Source: RAM1 sp041905405
Lineage (GTDB): Bacteria > Pseudomonadota > Gammaproteobacteria > Burkholderiales > Burkholderiaceae_C
NCBI GenBank assembly: GCA_041905405.1
Contig: JAYRLC010000016.1
Location: 15,562-79,561, forward strand
Reading direction: 5' to 3'
Length of the DNA: 64,000 nucleotides
How positions within the stretch are numbered: position 1 is the first letter of the stretch; the number at the start of each line of letters is the position of its first letter. The position numbers and the translations under genes were made by a program. Positions 18,334 to 26,635 of the stretch are shown in pieces. Under the pieces are notes generated by a model, which was given only the letters and a program-made list of their open reading frames with translations, did not search any database and was not told the origin of the DNA.

Positions 18334-19521
18334 TCAGAAAAATTCGACGCTGCTGCCGCCGGCGTCCTGGCCGCCGCTGGCAGTCGCCTTGCCCCCATTC
18401 ATCTCGCGCTGCTCCTGTGTGGTGTAGTGCGCGGACAGGTCGGACAGCCAGGCTTCGGGCGCGGGCAGGGTCTGCCCGCTGGACAGCGTGGCCTGCAGGC
18501 GGCTGATGTCGGTGTCGACGACGGAAATGATCTGGCTGACCCGGTCCTGGAACTGCAGGTGCAGCAGCAGCCGGTCCACCTCGGCGCGGATCAGGTTGCC
18601 CTGCTCGCGCATGCGCTGCGCGTCGCCACCGAGGCTGCGCACATTCGAAAGAACCTCGGCCACGACCCCACCGGACACCGACAGGGCCGATTCATCGTCC
18701 TGCGCCGCGCGGGTGGCGACCTCCGCCGTGTTCTTGATGATGGAGGTGACTTCAGAGATGCCCTGCGTTACTTGCCGGCCCAGGTCGGCCGATTGGTTGG
18801 ACAGCGTGCGGACTTCCCGCGCAATCACCGCAAACCCCCGGCCGGCGTCGCCAGCGCGTGCCGCCTCGATGGCGGCATTGACGGCCAGCAGATTGGTCTG
18901 GGCAGCGATCTGGCTGACACCGCTGGCCAGGCCGTGCAGGCGCTCGGTCGCGGTCGACAGGTCCCGAACGGCTGCGGCCATCCTGCTGCGGGCCTCCAGC
19001 ATCCCTGCCATGGTTTGAATGACAGGCTGCAGTTGCTGTTCGCACCTCGCCAGCAGCGAGACAGTGTCGCCGGCGCCTTCCGGGGTCTGGCGGAAGCCTG
19101 CCGCCTCGAACTGCCCGCCTATCGATGCAAATCGCTGAGTCAGTTCATTGATCGCCAACTCGGTCTGGGACTGCACTGACTGGACGTGACTGCCCCAGAC
19201 GGGCAGCACCTCGGTGAGCAGGCGCACCAGCTCGCCCGATGCAGCGCCATGACCCGCAGGCTCCAATGAGTCCGGGCGCGCCTGCAAAGCTTTGCCCTGC
19301 CGGCTCTGCGTCCAAACGGCCAACGTTGCCACTGCGCAGGCTGCGGCCGGAGACACCCAAAGGGCCCAGGCTGCGCCATCGAACACGAGGGGCAATGCCG
19401 CGGCGACCGTGATCAGGACGCATGGCAAAGGCAGCCATGCCAGCCCCGGCACACGCGGGATGGGCAGTTTCCAGCGCCGCAGCTGCAGGCGGCTTGGGGC
19501 GGGGAGATTCAGGCTTTCCAT
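18334..19521 (-). CDS. Membrane methyl-accepting chemotaxis-type receptor, no large periplasmic domain
   Basis: 395-aa protein with two hydrophobic segments near the N-terminus (about 30-48 and 52-70) joined by a very short loop, then a cytoplasmic signalling region with the hub AAQTNLLAVNAAIEAARAG and REVRTLSNQSADLG. Without a periplasmic ligand domain it may sense membrane state, or be driven by another protein. It resembles the McpA/CttP position in Pseudomonas Che2 clusters. It is the first gene of the operon. TATAGT ends eight bases before the start, so its leader would be extremely short. Confidence 0.85.
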   Translation of the reverse strand: MESLNLPAPSRLQLRRWKLPIPRVPGLAWLPLPCVLITVAAALPLVFDGAAWALWVSPAAACAVATLAVWTQSRQGKALQARPDSLEPAGHGAASGELVRLLTEVLPVWGSHVQSVQSQTELAINELTQRFASIGGQFEAAGFRQTPEGAGDTVSLLARCEQQLQPVIQTMAGMLEARSRMAAAVRDLSTATERLHGLASGVSQIAAQTNLLAVNAAIEAARAGDAGRGFAVIAREVRTLSNQSADLGRQVTQGISEVTSIIKNTAEVATRAAQDDESALSVSGGVVAEVLSNVRSLGGDAQRMREQGNLIRAEVDRLLLHLQFQDRVSQIISVVDTDISRLQATLSSGQTLPAPEAWLSDLSAHYTTQEQREMNGGKATASGGQDAGGSSVEFF

Positions 19522-19535
19522 GTCGTAAAACTATA
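19522..19535 (-). promoter_or_regulatory. -10-like TATAGT just upstream of the chemosensory operon
   Basis: TATAGT (minus strand, 19535-19530) lies eight bases before the first ATG of the operon. No strong -35 match and no Shine-Dalgarno is seen in the leader. It is the likely main promoter of the nine che genes, giving a near-leaderless transcript. Confidence 0.4.
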
Positions 19536-19624
19536 GAAATGTCCCCACGCGATGAAGGGTCGATATGCGGCGGGTTTCCCGCCCTTATCCAAACCGCTTT
19601 GCAGGATCGGGGGACAATGGCGCG

Positions 19625-21115
19625 ATGAACAAACCGGTGGATGGCCCGCTGGGCCTGGACCTGGGCCTGCAATGGCGCAACAGCTTTGCGGCGCTGGGGC
19701 CGGATTTCTCAACCCCCCTTGCGCCGACGCCCCTGCCAGATCCCTACTGGGTGGGCGTCAACGCCGCGCTGGCCCGCGACATGGGGCTGGACGAAGCCTG
19801 GCTCTCGTCCCCGTCGGCGCTGCAGGCTCTCACCGGCAACATGCCGCTTGCAGGCTCCCAGCCGCTGGCCAGCGTCTACAGCGGCCACCAGTTCGGCGTC
19901 TGGGCCGGCCAGCTCGGCGACGGCCGCGCCATCCTGCTGGGCGAAATCAGCACGCCCGCCGGCCCGCAGGAACTGCAGCTCAAGGGCGGCGGCCTGACAC
20001 CGTATTCGCGCATGGGCGACGGACGGGCCGTGCTGCGGTCCAGCATCCGCGAATTTCTGTGTTCCGAAGCCATGCACGGCCTGGGCATTCCCACCACGCG
20101 GGCGCTGTGCGTCACGGGCTCGCCCGCCCCCGTCTACCGCGAAGAGGTTGAAACGGCGGCGGTGGTCACCCGCGTGGCGCCCAGCTTCATCCGGTTCGGG
20201 CATTTCGAGCATTTCGCGGCGCAGGACCGCATCGGCCCGCTGCGCGTGCTGGCCGACTACGTCATCGACCGGTTCTACCCGGAATGCCGCGCCGGCGAAC
20301 GCTTCAATGGCAACGCCTATGCCGCGTTCCTGGCGGCCGTGTCCGACCGCACGGCGGCCATGGTGGCGCAATGGCAGGCCGTGGGGTTCTGCCATGGCGT
20401 CATGAATACGGACAACATGAGCATCCTGGGCCTGACCATCGACTACGGCCCGTTCCAGTTCCTGGACGCCTTCATTCCCGGGCACATCTGCAACCACAGC
20501 GATCCGGGCGGGCGTTATGCCTACAACCGCCAGCCCAACGTCGCCTACTGGAACCTGTTCTGCCTGGGCCAGGCGCTCATGCCGCTGATCGAGGACCAGG
20601 ACCTGGCCATGGCGGCGCTGGAGCCGTACAAAACGGTGTTTCCGCGCGAACTGGAAGGCCGCATGCGGGCCAAGCTGGGGCTGGCGCAGGCCCGCGCGGG
20701 CGACCGCGAGCTGATCGAAAGCATCCAGAAACTCATGGCCGCCGGCGCCGTGGACCACACGATATTCTGGCGCCGGCTGTCGCAGGCCGTGGCCGCCGGC
20801 GGCTTCGAGCCCGTGCGCGACCTGTTTGCCGACCGCGAATCGCTGGACGGCTGGCTTGCCGGCTACCAGGCCCGGCTGGCCGGTGAACCCGCCGGCCAGG
20901 CCGCCGCCCTGATGCTGCGCACCAACCCCAACTACGTGCTGCGCAACCACCTGGGCGAACAGGCCATCCGGCAGGCGAAACTCGGGGACTTTTCCGAGGT
21001 CAACACCTTGCTGGCGCTGCTGCAGGCCCCATTTGACGAGCACCCGGGGTTCGAGGTGCGCGCCGGCTTCCCGCCCGACTGGGCATCGTCCATCGAAATC
21101 AGCTGTTCATCATGA
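19625..21115 (+). CDS. selO: Protein adenylyltransferase SelO
   Basis: 496-aa pseudokinase-fold enzyme that transfers AMP to protein Ser/Thr/Tyr residues, linked to redox homeostasis. Family segments include LKGGGLTPYSRMGDGRAVLR, SSIREFLCSEAMHGLGIPTT and GVMNTDNMSILGLTIDYGPF. The C-terminus ISCSS carries cysteine at the position where some homologues have selenocysteine. The start at 19625 gives the normal N-terminus; GACAAT ends six bases before it. The stop overlaps msrB (ATGA), and coupling to a methionine sulfoxide reductase fits the redox role. Confidence 0.93.
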   Translation: MNKPVDGPLGLDLGLQWRNSFAALGPDFSTPLAPTPLPDPYWVGVNAALARDMGLDEAWLSSPSALQALTGNMPLAGSQPLASVYSGHQFGVWAGQLGDGRAILLGEISTPAGPQELQLKGGGLTPYSRMGDGRAVLRSSIREFLCSEAMHGLGIPTTRALCVTGSPAPVYREEVETAAVVTRVAPSFIRFGHFEHFAAQDRIGPLRVLADYVIDRFYPECRAGERFNGNAYAAFLAAVSDRTAAMVAQWQAVGFCHGVMNTDNMSILGLTIDYGPFQFLDAFIPGHICNHSDPGGRYAYNRQPNVAYWNLFCLGQALMPLIEDQDLAMAALEPYKTVFPRELEGRMRAKLGLAQARAGDRELIESIQKLMAAGAVDHTIFWRRLSQAVAAGGFEPVRDLFADRESLDGWLAGYQARLAGEPAGQAAALMLRTNPNYVLRNHLGEQAIRQAKLGDFSEVNTLLALLQAPFDEHPGFEVRAGFPPDWASSIEISCSS

Positions 21116-21528
21116 GCTTCAAAATCCAGAAGACCGACGCCGAGTGGAAGGCGCTGCTGGCCGACAAGGGCGCCGAGCGCGGCGCCTTTGAAATCACCCG
21201 CCATGCCGCCACCGAACGGCCGTTCACCGGCAAATATGAAACGGTCTGGGCCGACGGCAGCTACCACTGCATCTGCTGCGGCGCCAAGCTGTTCGACTCG
21301 TCCACCAAGTTCGATGCCGGCTGCGGCTGGCCCAGCTTCGACCAGGCCGTGCCGGGCGCCATCACCGAGATCCGCGACACCAGCCACGGCATGGTCCGGG
21401 TTGAAACGGTTTGCTCGCAATGCGGCGCCCACCTGGGCCACGTATTTCCCGACGGGCCCACCGACACGGGCCTTCGCTACTGCATGAATTCCGCATCCCT
21501 GGACTTCCAAGGACAAGACAAAGCATGA
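21112..21528 (+). CDS. msrB: Peptide-methionine (R)-S-oxide reductase MsrB
   Basis: 138-aa enzyme that reduces R-methionine sulfoxide in proteins. Two CxxC pairs that bind zinc are visible (CICCGAKLF and CSQCGAHLGHVF), along with GWPSFDQ. The catalytic cysteine is in LRYCMNSASLDF. There is no signal peptide, so it is cytoplasmic. It overlaps selO by four bases at its start and yciB by four at its end, forming a coupled redox/envelope run. Confidence 0.95.
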   Translation: MSFKIQKTDAEWKALLADKGAERGAFEITRHAATERPFTGKYETVWADGSYHCICCGAKLFDSSTKFDAGCGWPSFDQAVPGAITEIRDTSHGMVRVETVCSQCGAHLGHVFPDGPTDTGLRYCMNSASLDFQGQDKA

Positions 21529-22097
21529 AACTGCTGCTCGACTTCTTCCCCATCATCCTTTTCTTTGTCGCGTTCAAGTTCGCGGACATCTACGTCGCCA
21601 CCGGCGTGGCCATCGTTGCCACCATCGCCCAGATTGCCTACCTGCGTTACAGCACCGGCAAGATCGAGCCCATGCAGTGGGTCAGCCTGGGCGTGATCGT
21701 GCTGTTTGGCGGCGCGACCATCATTGCCCACAACGAAACCTTCATCAAATGGAAGCCCACGGTGCTGTACTGGCTCATGGGCGGCGCGTTGCTGGTGGGC
21801 CAGCTGATCTTCAAAAAGAACCTGCTGAAGTCGCTGATGGGCGCCCAGATGGACCTGCCCGACGCCGCGTGGCGCGTCATGAACTGGAGCTGGGTCGGCT
21901 TCTTTGCATTCATGGGCGTGGTCAATCTATGGGTTGCCTACAACTTTGACACCAACGCCTGGGTTAATTTCAAGCTGTTTGGCGGCCTGGGGCTGATGGC
22001 GGTGTTTGTGGTGGGCCAGGCGCTGTACCTGGGCCGCTACCTCAAATCCGACGAGCAGGCCGAGGCCGCGGACGGCAACCCGGCCAACAAGCCATGA
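21525..22097 (+). CDS. yciB: Inner-membrane-spanning septation protein YciB (IspZ family)
   Basis: 190-aa polytopic membrane protein with about five hydrophobic helices. KLLLDFFPIILFFVAFKFAD is the typical start of YciB/IspA septation proteins, followed by TVLYWLMGGALLVGQ and WVAYNFDTNAWVNFKLFGG. The family affects cell-envelope integrity and division in Enterobacteria. The ATG at 21525 overlaps the msrB stop, and the stop overlaps bolA. Confidence 0.92.
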   Translation: MKLLLDFFPIILFFVAFKFADIYVATGVAIVATIAQIAYLRYSTGKIEPMQWVSLGVIVLFGGATIIAHNETFIKWKPTVLYWLMGGALLVGQLIFKKNLLKSLMGAQMDLPDAAWRVMNWSWVGFFAFMGVVNLWVAYNFDTNAWVNFKLFGGLGLMAVFVVGQALYLGRYLKSDEQAEAADGNPANKP

Positions 22098-22369
22098 GCG
22101 CGGCCGGCACTGGCGTGACGGCCGCCGCCATGCAGGCGCGGCTGTCGGAACTCCTGACCCCCACCCAACTCGAAGTGCTGGACGAAAGCGCGGCGCATGC
22201 AGGCCATGCCGGCGCTGACGGCACGGGGTCCGGCACCCATTTCCGGGTGCGGATCGCTTCACCTTTGTTTACCGGAAAGCCCCGCGTGGCGCGGCATCGC
22301 CTTGTGTATGATGCGCTGCAAATTTTCATCGACCGGGGCGTTCATGCGCTGGCGATCGAAACCCTCTGA
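22094..22369 (+). CDS. BolA family protein
   Basis: 91-aa protein with the BolA/IbaG KH-like fold. The conserved histidine-containing segment ARHRLVYDAL and the C-terminal GVHALAIETL are clear; HFRVRIASPLFTGKPRVARH spans the central strands. Family members bind monothiol glutaredoxins and Fe-S clusters or act on transcription and cell shape. It overlaps yciB by four bases and lies 16 bp before ppiC. Confidence 0.9.
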   Translation: MSAAGTGVTAAAMQARLSELLTPTQLEVLDESAAHAGHAGADGTGSGTHFRVRIASPLFTGKPRVARHRLVYDALQIFIDRGVHALAIETL

Positions 22370-22385
22370 ACCTCAGGACACCCCT

Positions 22386-23174
22386 ATGAAGAACCGTTAC
22401 CTGACCGCTGTTGCGGCGGCCACCCTTGCTGGCTCATTCCTGGCCCTGCCCGCCGCCGCCCAGAATGTGGCCATCGTCAACGGCAAGCCCGTGCCCACGG
22501 CCCGCGTGGACGCGCTGGCCCAGCAGATTGCCAAATCCGGCCGCGCCATTCCGCCCGAAATGCAGAGCCAGCTCAAGGACGAGGTCATCGCCCGCGAGAT
22601 CTTCATGCAGGAAGCGCAGAAGAGCGGCCTGGACGCCACGGACGACTACAAGAACCAGCTCGAGCTGGCCCGCCAGACCATCCTGATCCGCGAACTGTTC
22701 GCCGATTTCCAGAAGAAAAACCCGGTGACCGACGCCGACGTCAAGGCCGAATACGACAAGTTCGTGGCGGCCAACGGCGGCAAGGAATACCGCGCCCGCC
22801 ACATCCTGGTCGAAAAGGAAGAAGAGGCCAAGGCCATCATTGCCAGCCTGAAGAAAGGCGGCAAGTTCGACGACATCGCCAAGAAGCAGTCCAAGGACCC
22901 GGGCTCCGGCGCCAACGGCGGCGACCTGGACTGGGCTAACGCCAGCAGCTACGTGCCCGAGTTCTCGCAGGCCATGGTCAAGCTGAACAAGGGCCAGACC
23001 ACCGACGCGCCGGTCAAGAGCCAGTTCGGCTTCCACGTAATCCGCCTGGACGACGTGCGCGAAGCGCAGCTGCCCAAGATGGAAGAGCTGCGCCCGCAGA
23101 TCGCCCAGCAGCTGCAGCAGCAAAAGCTCGCCAAGTTCCAGGACGACCTGCGCGCCAAGGCCAAGGTGGAATAA
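22386..23174 (+). CDS. Periplasmic parvulin-type peptidyl-prolyl isomerase
   Basis: 262-aa secreted folding helper. A Sec signal peptide (MKNRYLTAVAAATLAG, cleaved near AAA-Q) is followed by a SurA-like N-terminal helical region. The parvulin domain contains YRARHILVEKEEEAKAI, GGDLDWANASSYVPEFSQA and FGFHVIRLDDVRE. The ATG at 22386 is chosen for the signal peptide and the upstream AGGA. It ends the selO-msrB-yciB-bolA run and is followed by a strong terminator. Similar to Bordetella Par27-like isomerases from memory. Confidence 0.92.
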   Translation: MKNRYLTAVAAATLAGSFLALPAAAQNVAIVNGKPVPTARVDALAQQIAKSGRAIPPEMQSQLKDEVIAREIFMQEAQKSGLDATDDYKNQLELARQTILIRELFADFQKKNPVTDADVKAEYDKFVAANGGKEYRARHILVEKEEEAKAIIASLKKGGKFDDIAKKQSKDPGSGANGGDLDWANASSYVPEFSQAMVKLNKGQTTDAPVKSQFGFHVIRLDDVREAQLPKMEELRPQIAQQLQQQKLAKFQDDLRAKAKVE

Positions 23175-23204
23175 GCACCCCGGCCTTTCTGGCTGAAAAC
23201 ACAA

Positions 23205-23227
23205 GGCGGCCTGCGGGCCGCCTTTTT
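23205..23227 (+). terminator. Rho-independent terminator after the peptidyl-prolyl isomerase
   Basis: Perfect 7-bp stem GGCGGCC (23205-23211) and GGCCGCC (23216-23222) with a TGCG loop, followed by T5. It ends the selO-to-isomerase transcript and precedes the convergent acyltransferase stop at 23235. Confidence 0.9.
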
Positions 23228-23234
23228 CATGCGC

Positions 23235-23969
23235 TCAGCGCAGCGCGTTCACTGCCGCCAGCGCGCCGATCAGCACCGGCTGGTGCAGCATGTACCACGA
23301 CAGGCTCCAGCGGCCCAGCCAGGACAGCGGCGCGGCTGGACCCGGCAGCGCGGCCTGCACCCAGGCCGGCCGCCGGGCCAGCAGCCACTGCCCCGCGGCC
23401 ATGCCCCACCACATGACGCCCAGCCAGGGCAGCAGCGGCACGTAGTCCTCGGTGATGGGCTTGCGGCCGACCAGGCCCAGCCAGTTCAGCGCGGGCGTGT
23501 TCAGCATGCCGGGCAGCAGGCCGGCCGCATGGGCCTGCGAGGCCACGAGCGGCGCCCCCATGGCCAGCGCGCCCGGCAGCCACAGCCACGCGCCCCACCC
23601 CGCCGTCAACCGCGCGATGACCAGCATCACGGCAATGCCGTGCAGCACGCCGAAGTAAATGAAGCTTTTGGGGTACATGAAGTACGAACCCACCGTGACC
23701 AGCAGCGCGCAGCCGGACACTTGGGCCCAGCGCCGCCAGAACCGGCGCCACCCCTGCCCCTGCGCCACCGCGACGGCCTGTCCGAGCCCGGCGCAAAACA
23801 GGAACAGGCTCACGATGGCCGTGCGCTGCCAGGTCCAGACCGGGTCGCGGTAAAAATCCTGTTTGATCCAGCCGAAGTGGTTGAGGTCAAAGCAGAAGTG
23901 ATAGACCGTCATCCAGACGATGGCCGTGCCCCTCAGGGCGTCGATGGCGTCGTAGCGTGAAACGGGCAT
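23235..23969 (-). CDS. DUF1624 (heparan-alpha-glucosaminide N-acetyltransferase-like) membrane protein
   Basis: 244-aa polytopic membrane protein with about seven helices. The N-terminal RYDAIDALRGTAIVWMTVYH and LFLFCAGLGQAVAVAQG are characteristic of the DUF1624/YeiB-like acyltransferase group, which moves acyl groups onto extracytoplasmic sugars. The substrate is unknown. The ATG at 23969 is preferred over a TTG at 23987. TACACT ends seven bases upstream, back to back with the promoter-like box of rlhA. Confidence 0.82.
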   Translation of the reverse strand: MPVSRYDAIDALRGTAIVWMTVYHFCFDLNHFGWIKQDFYRDPVWTWQRTAIVSLFLFCAGLGQAVAVAQGQGWRRFWRRWAQVSGCALLVTVGSYFMYPKSFIYFGVLHGIAVMLVIARLTAGWGAWLWLPGALAMGAPLVASQAHAAGLLPGMLNTPALNWLGLVGRKPITEDYVPLLPWLGVMWWGMAAGQWLLARRPAWVQAALPGPAAPLSWLGRWSLSWYMLHQPVLIGALAAVNALR

Positions 23970-24012
23970 GGCGTGCAGTGTATTCAAGGGCCGGTTTCCT
24001 TAAAATCGCCGC
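23970..24012. promoter_or_regulatory. 43-bp divergent gap with two opposed -10-like boxes
   Basis: On the minus strand TACACT (23982-23977) ends seven bases before the acyltransferase ATG. On the plus strand TAAAAT (24001-24006) ends six bases before the rlhA ATG. No Shine-Dalgarno fits either gene. The two promoters would overlap, so the genes may be reciprocally regulated. Confidence 0.45.
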
Positions 24013-26055
24013 ATGTCCCTGCTCAGTCACCAGCTCGAACTGCTGGCCCCTGCCCGCGACGCCGACATCGGCATCGAGGCGATCAACCATGGCGCCGACG
24101 CCGTCTACATCGGCGGCCCCGGCTTTGGCGCCCGCGCCTCGGCCGGCAACAGCGTGCAGGACATCGAGCGCCTGTGCAGTCATGCGCACCGTTTCGGCAG
24201 CCGCATCTTCATCACGCTCAACACCATCCTGCGCGACGACGAGCTGGAGCCGGCCCGCCGGATGGCCTGGGACGTGTACAACGCCGGCGCCGACGTGCTG
24301 ATCGTGCAGGACATGGGCCTGCTGGCGCTGGACGGCATGCCCCCGATCCAGCTGCACGCCAGCACGCAGACCGACATCCGCACGGTGGAAAAGGCCCGCT
24401 TCCTGCAGGACGCGGGGTTCTCGCAGATCGTGCTGGCGCGCGAGCTGACCATCGAGCAGATCCGCGAGATCCACGCTGCGCTGGACGCCGAGCGCTGCAA
24501 GCTCGAATTTTTCGTCCATGGCGCGCTGTGCGTGGCCTACAGCGGCCAGTGCTTCATCAGCCATGCCCACACCGGCCGCAGCGCCAACCGCGGCGACTGC
24601 TCGCAGGCCTGCCGCCTGCCGTACGAAGTGATCGACAGCCAGGGCCGCATCGTCGCCCACGAAAAGCACGTGCTGTCCATGAAGGACAACAACCAGAGCG
24701 CCAACATGGCCGCGCTGATCGACGCGGGCGTGCGCAGCTTCAAGATTGAAGGCCGCTACAAGGACATGGCCTACGTCAAGAACATCACGGCCCACTACCG
24801 CAAGCTGATCGACGAGGTGATCGAGGCGCGAGAGGGCTCCACCGACCCCAGGTTCCCGCCGCTGGCCCGCGCCTCCAGCGGCCGCACGACCTTCACCTTC
24901 ACCCCCGACCCCAACCAGAACTTCAACCGCGAATTCACCGACTACTTCGTCAACGGCCGCAAGGACGACATCGGCGCTTTCGACACGCCCAAGAACCCGG
25001 GCCAGGCGATCGGCTGGGTGACCAAAGTGGGCGACGGCTGGGTCGAGCTGGAGTGCAGCGATGGCGCCACCGTGCTGCACAACGGCGACGGGCTGTGCTA
25101 CTACGACCTGCAGAAGGAACTGGTGGGCCTGGCGATCAACCGCGCGGAACCCGCAGCCTCCAAGGGCGACACCACAAACCTGTGGCGCGTGTTCCCAAAG
25201 GACGACCTGGCGGGCCTGAAAGACCTGCGCCGCGGCACCGAAATCAACCGCAACCGCGACATGGACTGGGTGCGCACGCTGGAAAAAAAATCCAGCGACC
25301 GCCGCATCGGCGTGTGGGCCACCCTGGCGGAAACGCCAGACGGCTTCAGCCTGTCGCTGACCGACGAGGACGGCTACACGGGCTCGGCGGACGCCGCCCA
25401 TGCCAAGCAGCCCGCCAACGATGCCGCCAAAGCCGACGCCAGCCTGCGCGAGCATCTGGCCCGCTTTGGCAACACGATCTTCGAGCCGCTTCATATCCTG
25501 CTGAACCTGTCCCAACCCTGGTTCGTACCGGCCTCAGTCCTGAACCCGCTGCGACGCGACGCCGTGGCGGCGCTGGAGGCTGCCCGCGCCGCCGGCTACC
25601 AGCGCCCGCAGCGCGCCCAGCCGGTGGAGCCGCCCGCGCCCTACCCCGAGGACACGCTGACCTACCTGGCCAACGTGTTCAACGACAAGGCCCGCGACTT
25701 CTACGCCCGGCACGGCGTCAAGGTGATCGGCGCGGCCTACGAAAGCCACGAGGAAGAAGGCGAAGTCAGCCTCATGATCACCAAGCACTGCGTGCGCTGG
25801 TCCATGAGCCTGTGCCCCAAACAGGCCAAGGGGGTGATCGGCGTCAAAGGCACGATCAAGGCCGAGCCCATGCAGCTCGTCAACGGCAAAGAGAAGCTCA
25901 CGCTGCGTTTTGACTGCAAGCCCTGCGAAATGCACGTCGTGGGCCGCATGAAAAAGTCCGTCATGAACCAGCGCGAGCGCGACATGGCCGAGGCCACCGC
26001 CGCGCCCATGACTTTCTACCGGACGCGCCCGCCCTCGCCCGCCAAGGCGCGTTGA
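24013..26055 (+). CDS. rlhA: 23S rRNA 5-hydroxycytidine C2501 synthase RlhA (U32 family)
   Basis: 680-aa U32-peptidase-family protein needed for hydroxylation of C2501 in 23S rRNA in E. coli. The N-terminal barrel has DAVYIGGPGFGARASAGNSV, FITLNTILRDDELEPAR and LHASTQTDIRTVEKARFL. The cysteine-rich centre reads YSGQCFISHAHTGRSANRGD then CSQACRLPYE. The C-terminal domain has MITKHCVRWSMSLCPKQAKG and FDCKPCEMHVVG, so the Fe-S-type cysteines are retained. From memory it aligns with E. coli RlhA (YdcP, 653 aa) over its full length, rather than with the shorter TrhP/YegQ. Confidence 0.9.
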   Translation: MSLLSHQLELLAPARDADIGIEAINHGADAVYIGGPGFGARASAGNSVQDIERLCSHAHRFGSRIFITLNTILRDDELEPARRMAWDVYNAGADVLIVQDMGLLALDGMPPIQLHASTQTDIRTVEKARFLQDAGFSQIVLARELTIEQIREIHAALDAERCKLEFFVHGALCVAYSGQCFISHAHTGRSANRGDCSQACRLPYEVIDSQGRIVAHEKHVLSMKDNNQSANMAALIDAGVRSFKIEGRYKDMAYVKNITAHYRKLIDEVIEAREGSTDPRFPPLARASSGRTTFTFTPDPNQNFNREFTDYFVNGRKDDIGAFDTPKNPGQAIGWVTKVGDGWVELECSDGATVLHNGDGLCYYDLQKELVGLAINRAEPAASKGDTTNLWRVFPKDDLAGLKDLRRGTEINRNRDMDWVRTLEKKSSDRRIGVWATLAETPDGFSLSLTDEDGYTGSADAAHAKQPANDAAKADASLREHLARFGNTIFEPLHILLNLSQPWFVPASVLNPLRRDAVAALEAARAAGYQRPQRAQPVEPPAPYPEDTLTYLANVFNDKARDFYARHGVKVIGAAYESHEEEGEVSLMITKHCVRWSMSLCPKQAKGVIGVKGTIKAEPMQLVNGKEKLTLRFDCKPCEMHVVGRMKKSVMNQRERDMAEATAAPMTFYRTRPPSPAKAR

Positions 26056-26077
26056 CGGCGGGCCGCCGGGGCGGGCT

Positions 26078-26392
26078 TCAACCGGGCGATTCGTCGCCCA
26101 GCGCCGCGGTGTCCACTTCGCCCAGCGCGGGCAGGTCTTCCTCGTCGGGTTGCGCGTCGGGGTTGCCGGTGATGCGGTCCGGCAGGATGTCGCGGTCGCT
26201 TACCACGCGCTCGGGCGTGGCAGATGACCGTTCGCCCGTGCCGGCGGCATCCGTGTCGGACCCTTCCCGGCCCGCGATGCCCTGCATGTCGCTGCCGGAA
26301 TCCGAACTGTCGCTGGGCCCCAGCGCGTCGATGTCGCGCCCGGCGGGGATGGGGTCGGCGCGTTCCACGCCGTCAATGCTGCTTCTGGCCAT
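26078..26392 (-). CDS. Hypothetical acidic, low-complexity protein
   Basis: 104-aa protein rich in Asp, Ser, Gly and Glu, with no predicted membrane segment or signal peptide, probably disordered. The start MARSSIDGVERADPIPAGRD at 26392 is chosen because AGGA lies six bases upstream. Function is unknown. Its 3' end lies 22 bp from the convergent rlhA stop, and a second tiny ORF lies upstream on the same strand. Similar short proteins occur in relatives as far as I recall, but no domain is recognised. Confidence 0.6.
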   Translation of the reverse strand: MARSSIDGVERADPIPAGRDIDALGPSDSSDSGSDMQGIAGREGSDTDAAGTGERSSATPERVVSDRDILPDRITGNPDAQPDEEDLPALGEVDTAALGDESPG

Positions 26393-26478
26393 GGTGGTGT
26401 CCTGTGTGCGGTTGTCGATGGAAACCACTGTAGGCAGACAGCCCCGCCCGGCCTGTGCGGCGGGGACGTGGCCGCCTG

Positions 26479-26580
26479 TCAGCCGGCGGCTACAGGAACC
26501 GGCGGCGCCTTGGGATGTTCGTTTTCGTCCGGCGTGGGAACGTTGGGCTCGGGCGTGGGCGGCGGGGGCGGTGTAGACAT
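26479..26580 (-). CDS. Proline-rich 33-aa small protein
   Basis: A 33-codon ORF from ATG (26580) to TGA. It encodes MSTPPPPPTPEPNVPTPDEN followed by a short tail ending APPVPVAAG. A near-perfect Shine-Dalgarno (GAAAGGAG, plus-strand 26588-26595) stands seven bases upstream, which is the main reason for calling it. Composition is almost all Pro, Thr, Glu and Val, so it is disordered. It lies between the acidic protein and arginase, all on the minus strand. Function unknown; a spurious ORF remains possible. Confidence 0.5.
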   Translation of the reverse strand: MSTPPPPPTPEPNVPTPDENEHPKAPPVPVAAG

Positions 26581-26635
26581 GGCGGCGCTCCTTTCAGGTG
26601 CCATCATGCGTTGCTTCACGCACGCCGTGTTGCAT

